NCBI GenBank assembly: GCA_009363175.1
Contig: CP045205.1
Span: 372,001-436,000 of the forward strand
From: Citrobacter telavivensis
GTDB lineage: Bacteria > Pseudomonadota > Gammaproteobacteria > Enterobacterales > Enterobacteriaceae
DNA: 64,000 nucleotides
Direction: 5' to 3'
Shown one piece after another: positions 58,311 through 64,000 of this stretch (position 1 is the stretch's first letter; every line of letters begins with the position of its first letter). The notes under the pieces are model-generated. The model ran no database searches. It saw nothing but the letters and a program-made list of their open reading frames with translations, and was not told the DNA's origin. Position numbers and translations under genes: made by a program.

Positions 58311-59633
58311 ATGGAAAACATACAAAAACTTATCGCCCAGTACCCTTTGGTGGAGGATCTGGTGGCTCTGCGAGAAACGACCTGGTTCAACCCGGGAACC
58401 ACCTCTCTGGCGGAAGGTTTACCTTATGTGGGGCTGACGGAACAAGACGTTAAGGATGCCCACGCCCGTCTGGCGCGCTTCGCACCGTATCTGGCCAAAG
58501 CCTTCCCGGAAACCGCAGCAACCGGGGGGATCATTGAATCTGAGGTCGTCGCCATTCCGGCCATGCAACAACGTCTGGAAAAACAGTACGGACAGAAAAT
58601 CAGCGGGGAAATCCTGCTGAAAAAAGACTGCCATTTGCCGATTTCCGGCTCGATTAAAGCGCGCGGCGGCATTTATGAAGTCCTGACGCACGCCGAAAAA
58701 CTGGCGCGGGAAGCCGGTATGCTGACCCCCGAAGAGGACTACAGCGTTCTGCTTTCTCCGGAATTCAAAGCCTTTTTTAGCCAGTATAGTATCGCTGTGG
58801 GTTCAACCGGCAACCTGGGGCTGTCTATCGGTATTATGAGCGCCCGCATTGGCTTTAACGTCACGGTGCATATGTCTGCTGATGCCCGTGCGTGGAAAAA
58901 AGCCAAACTGCGCAGCCACGGCGTTACGGTTGTTGAGTACGAAGAAGATTATGGCGTGGCGGTTGAGCAAGGCCGCAAGGCTGCACAGTCCGATCCGAAC
59001 TGCTTCTTTATCGACGATGAAAACTCCCGCACGCTGTTTTTAGGTTATGCGGTTGCCGGGCAGCGTCTGAAAGCGCAATTCGAACAGCAAGGCCGCGTGG
59101 TGGATGCCAATCACCCGCTGTTTGTTTATCTGCCGTGCGGAGTGGGCGGTGGCCCCGGCGGGGTAGCGTTTGGTCTGAAACTGGCATTTGGCGATAACGT
59201 GCACTGCTTCTTCGCTGAACCGACCCATTCTCCGTGCATGCTGCTGGGCGTGTATACCGGCTTGCATGATGGCATCGCCGTACAGGAAATCGGTATTGAT
59301 AACCTGACGGCAGCAGATGGTCTGGCGGTCGGACGTGCATCAGGTTTTGTCGGCAGAGCGATGGAACGTCTGCTCGACGGGTTGTATACCTTAAGCGATC
59401 GGTCTATGTACGACATGCTGGGCTGGCTGGCGCAGGAGGAGAACATTCGTCTGGAACCGTCAGCCCTGGCGGGAATGGCCGGGCCTCAGCGCGTCTGCGC
59501 ATCCGCTGACTATCAGCAGATGCAGGGCATCAGCGCTGAGCAACTCAATAATGCCACGCACCTGGTCTGGGCAACGGGCGGCGGCATGGTGCCAGAAGCA
59601 GAAATGGCGCAATACCTGGCGAAAGGGCACTAA
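58311..59633 (+). CDS. dsdA: D-serine dehydratase DsdA
   Basis: This 440-residue PLP enzyme has the Schiff-base Lys in 'SGSIKARGGIYEVL' (K116 by my count) and the Gly loop in 'AVGSTGNLGLSIG'. It converts D-serine to pyruvate and ammonia, which detoxifies urinary D-serine. The start at 58311 matches E. coli. Its stop codon overlaps the convergent yidF stop by three bases. Confidence 0.95.
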   Translation: MENIQKLIAQYPLVEDLVALRETTWFNPGTTSLAEGLPYVGLTEQDVKDAHARLARFAPYLAKAFPETAATGGIIESEVVAIPAMQQRLEKQYGQKISGEILLKKDCHLPISGSIKARGGIYEVLTHAEKLAREAGMLTPEEDYSVLLSPEFKAFFSQYSIAVGSTGNLGLSIGIMSARIGFNVTVHMSADARAWKKAKLRSHGVTVVEYEEDYGVAVEQGRKAAQSDPNCFFIDDENSRTLFLGYAVAGQRLKAQFEQQGRVVDANHPLFVYLPCGVGGGPGGVAFGLKLAFGDNVHCFFAEPTHSPCMLLGVYTGLHDGIAVQEIGIDNLTAADGLAVGRASGFVGRAMERLLDGLYTLSDRSMYDMLGWLAQEENIRLEPSALAGMAGPQRVCASADYQQMQGISAEQLNNATHLVWATGGGMVPEAEMAQYLAKGH

Positions 59634-60751
59634 CGTCCTGTGCGCAGCATCGCCATCAGCTCTGTCGGTGAGCGATGCTGCCTGATCAGATCGCGCATCA
59701 CGCGCATGTGCGGCGCGGTATAATCGATAAATGCACGGTATCCTGCGCACAGCACGCTTTTCCCACTCTCATCCCGATGTTTTGGACAGTCGCCATGACA
59801 AAAGCGCAGCAGCGAGCAGGCCTGACACGCTGCGCTTAACGTGGACCTTTTTAACTCCCCAAAAGCTTTCGCCTGCGAACTGGCATTGAGCGTTTTTAGC
59901 GAGGTGTGATGAATGTTACCCAACCGGTATTGCGGATAGACATAATGATCGCATTGATACAAATCACCATTGGCCTCCAGCGCAAAGGCGTGACCGCAGT
60001 CCTGACTTAACGTACACATCTGCGACGGATAGCCGCACCATACGCCCAGCATCGAATCAAAGAGCTGGATGTACACGTGACCTATATCTTCCCGCACCCA
60101 GATATCGAACACCGCGTTAAGAAATTGACCCCACGCCTGCGGCTCGACCGATTCCGCCGTCAGCCTGCCATGCTCATCCAACTCAACGAGCGGAATAAAC
60201 TGCAAAAAAGGTGTCTCAAGCTGGCGAAGATAGTGGTACATCCGCTCCGGCTGACCGCTGTTGAGGCGATTCACCACCACCAACAGGTTGAACTCCACAC
60301 GGTATTCGACCAGTTTTTGCAGCGTATTGACAACGTTGTGATGGGTTGGATTTCCGCGACGGCTGACCCGAAAGGCATCATGTAAATCGGCGGGGCCGTC
60401 CAGTGAGAGTCCCACCAGCCAGTTGTTGTCGCGCAAAAAGCGGCACCATGCGTCATTGAGCAAAATACCGTTGGTCTGAAAAGCGTTCTGGATCTGTTTT
60501 CCCGCGCCGAACTGCTTTTGCAATTCCACCACGCGATGAAAAAAATCCAGACCGCAGAGCGTCGGCTCCCCACCTTGCCAGGAAAACAGGACATCCTGCC
60601 CGGGCTGTGCGGCAATATGCTGCTGAATAAACGTCGATAACGTTGCGTCATCCATAACCGGGTGGACGGGTTTATCAATGTAGAAGCAGTAACGACAATC
60701 CAGGTTACAACGTGAACTGGCCGGTTTGGCCATGACCTGACATCCTGTCAT
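59630..60751 (-). CDS. yidF: anaerobic sulfatase-maturase (radical SAM/SPASM) YidF-like
   Basis: This 373-residue radical SAM enzyme has the [4Fe-4S]-binding CNLDCRYC (CxxxCxxC, about residues 14-21) and 'FSWQGGEPTLCG'. A C-terminal SPASM region contains 'CTLSQDCGHAFALEANGDLYQCDHY' and 'CQACSLLRFCHGDCPKHR', giving the auxiliary clusters. By family (AslB/anSME) it oxidises Cys or Ser in the C/S-x-P-x-R motif of sulfatases to formylglycine. Its position after emrD/dsd and before yidG fits yidF, though I recall the K-12 protein as much shorter. No sulfatase is encoded in this window. Confidence 0.85.
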   Translation of the reverse strand: MTGCQVMAKPASSRCNLDCRYCFYIDKPVHPVMDDATLSTFIQQHIAAQPGQDVLFSWQGGEPTLCGLDFFHRVVELQKQFGAGKQIQNAFQTNGILLNDAWCRFLRDNNWLVGLSLDGPADLHDAFRVSRRGNPTHHNVVNTLQKLVEYRVEFNLLVVVNRLNSGQPERMYHYLRQLETPFLQFIPLVELDEHGRLTAESVEPQAWGQFLNAVFDIWVREDIGHVYIQLFDSMLGVWCGYPSQMCTLSQDCGHAFALEANGDLYQCDHYVYPQYRLGNIHHTSLKTLNASSQAKAFGELKRSTLSAACQACSLLRFCHGDCPKHRDESGKSVLCAGYRAFIDYTAPHMRVMRDLIRQHRSPTELMAMLRTGR

Positions 60752-61110
60752 GCAAAATTTCCGATAGAGAGGATAAGTTGGCGAACGTGCGTTACAGCAA
60801 ACAGTATTGCGAGAGATAACACCGCGAGGGAGATCATAAATTTGTCACGAACCGCGCGAGATTGGGAAAAATCAAGAAGCGAGACATCCATCAGATTACG
60901 CTTGCGGGTATAGCGCCAGAGAATGAGGCCCACGATGGCCAGTACCACAATCGAGACCCAGAACAGGAATCCCGCCTGATGCCAGTGATGTTTCACCGCC
61001 AGCGCCATCAGCGCGCCATAGCCCAGCAGTGTGCGCAACCATGCCAGCGATGTGCGCTCCGGTTGCAGCCCCGGATCGGTCATGCGACGGGCCTTACGGC
61101 TATCCGGCAT
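60748..61110 (-). CDS. yidG: inner membrane protein YidG (DUF202)
   Basis: This 120-residue protein has three hydrophobic segments and the DUF202 N-terminal motif 'QPERTSLAWLRTLLGYGALMALAVKHH'. Function unknown. It overlaps yidF by 4 bases and yidH by 11 bases, suggesting one transcript. Confidence 0.92.
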   Translation of the reverse strand: MPDSRKARRMTDPGLQPERTSLAWLRTLLGYGALMALAVKHHWHQAGFLFWVSIVVLAIVGLILWRYTRKRNLMDVSLLDFSQSRAVRDKFMISLAVLSLAILFAVTHVRQLILSIGNFA

Positions 61111-61447
61111 ACAGCACCAGCGCCATCACGACGATCGCCACCATTGTCAAAATTAGACTGATAACCAGCAGACTGCGGGTATAAGGTAAATCTTCCTTCA
61201 GCCGCATCGCCTTTTCATTGCGTAACCAGCGCAGATAACCGTAAATCGCCAGGCCGCCAGCGAACAGACAAAGCAGCAGCGCCAACAGTTCGCGGATCAC
61301 CGGCGTGGCGAAGTCCGGTGCCAGTTGGTCAAGCCCGACGCCTGCGGCCAGAAAACCCAGCGCAGTACGAATCCACGCCAGATAGGTACGCTCGTTTGCC
61401 AGCGAGAAACGGTAATCCGGTGATTCTCCGAGGCGAGAAAGTTTCAT
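61100..61447 (-). CDS. yidH: inner membrane protein YidH (DUF202)
   Basis: This 115-residue DUF202 protein has 'SLANERTYLAWIRTALGFLAAGVGLDQL' and three membrane segments. It is a paralogue of YidG, and both are of unknown function. It is first in the yidH-yidG-yidF group. Confidence 0.92.
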   Translation of the reverse strand: MKLSRLGESPDYRFSLANERTYLAWIRTALGFLAAGVGLDQLAPDFATPVIRELLALLLCLFAGGLAIYGYLRWLRNEKAMRLKEDLPYTRSLLVISLILTMVAIVVMALVLYAG

Positions 61448-61539
61448 GAATATTCCTTGTCGGGCTGCAGGCAGGTTCCAGAATAGCCTAAATCGAAAAG
61501 AACGAGGAGACCGGCATCGTCCGATGCCGGTCAGGAGGT

Positions 61540-62862
61540 TTAATGTAATTCCGGCCAGTAGCCTTTATTTGCCTCAATTAAATCATCGAGAATGACTTTC
61601 GCCACAGACGCGCTGGGTACCGTTTTAGATAAGGTGATCGCCTGCCAAAGCTTCTGGTAAGAACGTTGTTCCCAGGCATCCACCACCAGTTTTTCAACCG
61701 CCACCTGCTGACTCATAAGCCCTTTCTGGAAGTGCGGAATATCGCCTACGGTTAACGGTTCCGGGCCGTTATGTCCCACCAGGCATGGAATTTCTACCAT
61801 TGCCGTCTCATCAAAGTTATGAATTGCCCCATTGTTCGGCACAATCAGTAGCATCCGCTCCTGAGTATTAAAAGCGATAGCTGCCGCCAGATCGACAATG
61901 TAGGAAGCATGTTCATCAATCTCCAACTCACCCGCTGAAGAGTCACCGGCATTGATAATCGCCCGACAGGCGCTGAAGACATGCTTCTCACGGTGATCCA
62001 TCACTTCGTTGGCGCGGGTGCGTTCCGGGTTGGAATGCGCCACCACATAGTCCGGGAAGAGATAATATTTCAGGTACGTGTTCGGCATCGTTTGCGGATC
62101 GAGCGCCTGCACATCTTTGGCTTTGGCAAACGTGTCATTCCAGCTTGCTTCGGTATGTACATCGTCAGAAGGCGGCACATAGCCATTTTTCGCCACATAT
62201 TCACGTAATTTTGGCATCAGATCGTTTCCGTACAGATCTTCAATCGACGTCCACCAGCCAAAATGGTTCAGACCATAGTAACGAACACGCATCTGTTTAC
62301 GATCTTTAAGCCCAACAATCTGCGCCATGCGCCCTTCAATCCCGATCGGCATATCGCAGATATTGAGAATTTTGGCATTCGGTCGCAAGCGACGGGTCGC
62401 TTCCGCCACAATCGCTGCCGGGTTGGAGTAGTTCAGCATCCAGGCATTGGGCGAGTATTTTTCCATATAGTCCACCAGTTCCAGCACGCCGCCGATTGAA
62501 CGCATGCCATAGGCGATCCCTCCAGGCCCACACGTTTCCTGACCCAATACGCCATGACGCAACGGGATTTTTTCGTCTTTTTCGCGCATCGGGTATTTCC
62601 CTACGCGAATGTGCGCCATCACGAAATCCACATCGGTAAAGGCGGCTTCGGGATCGGTGGTGTAACTAAACGCAATCTCCGGTGCCTGCTCTTTGAGAAT
62701 GATTTTGCACGCCTCGGCAATGACCTCCTGACGCACCCCGTCATTGTCATAGAATTTCAGCGAACGCAGGGGAAACCTGTCCTGATTTGCCAGCAACATC
62801 AGTACGATACCTGGCGTAAACGTACTCCCGCCGCCCGCGATTACCACCGAGAATTTTTTCAT
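61540..62862 (-). CDS. aglB: GH4 6-phospho-alpha-glucosidase (AglB/GlvA type)
   Basis: This 440-residue GH4 enzyme has the NAD-binding 'FSVVIAGGGSTFTPGIVLML', metal/substrate residues in 'ILNICDMPIG' (Cys) and 'YYGLNHFGW' (His), and 'EIDEHASYIVDLAAAIAFNTQERM'. By family it needs NAD+ and Mn2+ and cleaves maltose-6'-phosphate and phosphorylated sucrose isomers by a redox mechanism. It is very similar to Klebsiella AglB as I recall it. Its ATG overlaps the transporter stop by 4 bases. Confidence 0.92.
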   Translation of the reverse strand: MKKFSVVIAGGGSTFTPGIVLMLLANQDRFPLRSLKFYDNDGVRQEVIAEACKIILKEQAPEIAFSYTTDPEAAFTDVDFVMAHIRVGKYPMREKDEKIPLRHGVLGQETCGPGGIAYGMRSIGGVLELVDYMEKYSPNAWMLNYSNPAAIVAEATRRLRPNAKILNICDMPIGIEGRMAQIVGLKDRKQMRVRYYGLNHFGWWTSIEDLYGNDLMPKLREYVAKNGYVPPSDDVHTEASWNDTFAKAKDVQALDPQTMPNTYLKYYLFPDYVVAHSNPERTRANEVMDHREKHVFSACRAIINAGDSSAGELEIDEHASYIVDLAAAIAFNTQERMLLIVPNNGAIHNFDETAMVEIPCLVGHNGPEPLTVGDIPHFQKGLMSQQVAVEKLVVDAWEQRSYQKLWQAITLSKTVPSASVAKVILDDLIEANKGYWPELH

Positions 62863-64000
62863 GATACTGCCTCCGTCATGGGGATATGTTCGTTTGATAA
62901 AGAAGATTTCATTAGCGTTTCGAGCTGGTCACGAACCTGAGGAACATGCAGGCCGACAATCACCTGAATACCGTTACCGCGACGCACAACACCGTGTGCG
63001 CCGAGCGCTTTGAAGACGTCATCACTTTGAGTTTTTGCCATGTCAATCAGTGCGATACGTAACCGGGTGGCACAGTTGTTAATACTTTCAATGTTGGCTG
63101 CGCCACCGAGCGCCTGTAGCAAACCGGCAGCCTGACCCAATGGGTTATCAGAAGCGGCCGCGGCGCTGGTTTTACCGCGCGCGGCCTGGTAATCCGCTTT
63201 GCTGTAGAGTTTGATCTCGCTCTCTTCACGACCCGGTGTTTTCAGGTTGAAACGCAGGATCAGCGCACGAAAGATGACGAAGTAGAGGGCCGTAAAACAG
63301 ATGCCAACGGCAATCTGGATAAACATCATTGACGCATGGTTATGGAACATCGGTATCCAGTTCTGTGGCAGGAACTGATCCAACAGACCACCACCAAAGT
63401 TGCCCACCACGCCGCACATGTACATGACTGTCGCCATCGAGGCTGCCAGCACCGCGTGCACGGCAAAAAGTAACGGCGAGATAAACAGGAAGGTAAATTC
63501 CAGTGGTTCGGTAATCCCCACCAGCATGGCTGTTAGCGTCGCAGGGATAAGTAAACCGGCCACTTTTACACGGTTTTCTGGGGTGGCGGTAAAGTAGAGC
63601 GCCAGCGCAATCCCTACTGAACCAAAGACTTTAGAATTACCGTGTAGCGCAAAGCCACCTTCCGGGAACAGGGTTTTCAGCGGTTCAGTACTCTGACTGA
63701 ATTCCTGCAAATGCTGAGCCCAGTAGACCTGAATGCCACTTTCCACCACTGCCGGACCAAAAATGAACGGACCATAGACAAAGTGGTGTAAACCAGTTGG
63801 GATAAGGATGCGTTCGAGGAAAATATAGACCCATACACCAAGGGCTCCGGCAGAACGTAAAAACGCCTGCAGTGATTCGATGCCCATTTGTACTTTTGGC
63901 CACCCCAGTAGAGTTAGCCAGGCGCAGGGAATCATCACCAGAAAAGCAATGATGACGACAAATGAGGTTCCCTGGAAAATCCCCAGAAATACAGGCAGTG
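62859..64000 (-). CDS. aglA: PTS EIICB for alpha-glucosides (AglA/GlvC type), 5' end outside window
   Basis: This frame is open to the window edge, and the visible 380 residues include 'LPVFLGIFQGTSFVVIIAFLVMIPC' upstream of internal start codons, so the gene begins beyond 64000. The EIIC membrane domain carries 'GLHHFVYGPFIFGPAV' and 'GITEPLEFTFLFISPLLFAVH'. A C-terminal EIIB domain follows with the phosphorylatable Cys in 'INNCATRLRIALID'. It imports and phosphorylates alpha-glucosides such as maltose or sucrose isomers. A separate EIIA (Crr) would be used. Confidence 0.92.
   Translation of the reverse strand, partial: LPVFLGIFQGTSFVVIIAFLVMIPCAWLTLLGWPKVQMGIESLQAFLRSAGALGVWVYIFLERILIPTGLHHFVYGPFIFGPAVVESGIQVYWAQHLQEFSQSTEPLKTLFPEGGFALHGNSKVFGSVGIALALYFTATPENRVKVAGLLIPATLTAMLVGITEPLEFTFLFISPLLFAVHAVLAASMATVMYMCGVVGNFGGGLLDQFLPQNWIPMFHNHASMMFIQIAVGICFTALYFVIFRALILRFNLKTPGREESEIKLYSKADYQAARGKTSAAAASDNPLGQAAGLLQALGGAANIESINNCATRLRIALIDMAKTQSDDVFKALGAHGVVRRGNGIQVIVGLHVPQVRDQLETLMKSSLSNEHIPMTEAVS

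Noticed and set aside
1..64000. CRISPR arrays, prophage or integrase genes
   Set aside because: No regularly spaced 25-40 base repeats with unique spacers and no integrase, capsid or terminase-like proteins were found; the only mobile trace is the IS4 fragment.

Overview
This window comes from an enteric gamma-proteobacterium of the Citrobacter/Salmonella/Escherichia group, most likely a Citrobacter-type chromosome. The backbone order yicL - nlpA - yicS - nepI - yicN - adeQ - ade - uhpTCBA - ilvNB - ivbL - istR/tisB - emrD - yidFGH matches the familiar enterobacterial map. Several modules follow the Salmonella-like arrangement: dgaRABCDEF beside nlpA, deoQKPX between uhpA and ilvN, dsdCXA after emrD, and cigR beside yicL. 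No tRNA, rRNA, CRISPR array or phage gene was seen. The genus call is an inference from gene order and protein likeness.

Region 1 (1-9.4 kb) is accessory. It holds a type V autotransporter, a decayed IS4-type transposase tail, and a redox cluster (aldo-keto reductase, SDR, SRPBCC protein, small BhsA-like exported protein, old-yellow-enzyme reductase, GNAT) divergent from a LysR regulator. The block is bracketed by two copies of a 'LysR 3' end + terminator' sequence; the left copy is followed by the intact autotransporter and the right copy by only the last strand of one. Region 2 (9.4-19.2 kb) has cigR, yicL, a six-gene chaperone-usher fimbrial operon with two chaperones and a terminal LuxR-type regulator, a long AT-rich control region, and nlpA.

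Region 3 (19.3-27.7 kb) is the D-glucosaminate PTS operon dgaABCDEF with its LevR-type sigma-54 activator dgaR. A near-perfect sigma-54 promoter precedes dgaA, and a REP element lies in its leader. A GNAT gene and yicS follow. Region 4 (27.7-34 kb) is a beta-glucoside PTS locus: LacI regulator, EIIB, EIIC, GH1 6-phospho-beta-glucosidase, EIIA and a LamB-type porin, with palindromic operators between regulator and operon. Region 5 (34-40 kb) is purine transport and salvage (nepI, yicN, adeQ, ade), with a HigBA-like toxin-antitoxin pair between nepI and yicN.

Region 6 (40-49.6 kb) has the hexose-phosphate system uhpTCBA and the deoxyribose system deoQKPX. Region 7 (49.6-54.7 kb) has acetolactate synthase I (ilvBN) with its ivbL attenuator, the SOS toxin system istR-1/tisB (LexA box, antisense target and terminators all readable), an EamA transporter and emrD. 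Region 8 (54.7-64 kb) has a GH5-like secreted protein overlapping emrD, the D-serine system dsdCXA, an anaerobic sulfatase-maturase homologue (yidF) with yidG/yidH, and an alpha-glucoside PTS pair (aglB/aglA type), whose transporter gene runs off the window end.

Most of the window is well-known metabolism. The points most worth a second look are the repeat-bracketed left block, the dga promoter and leader, the regularly spaced repeats in the deo intergenic region, the fimbrial operon layout, and the sulfatase maturase with no sulfatase beside it.
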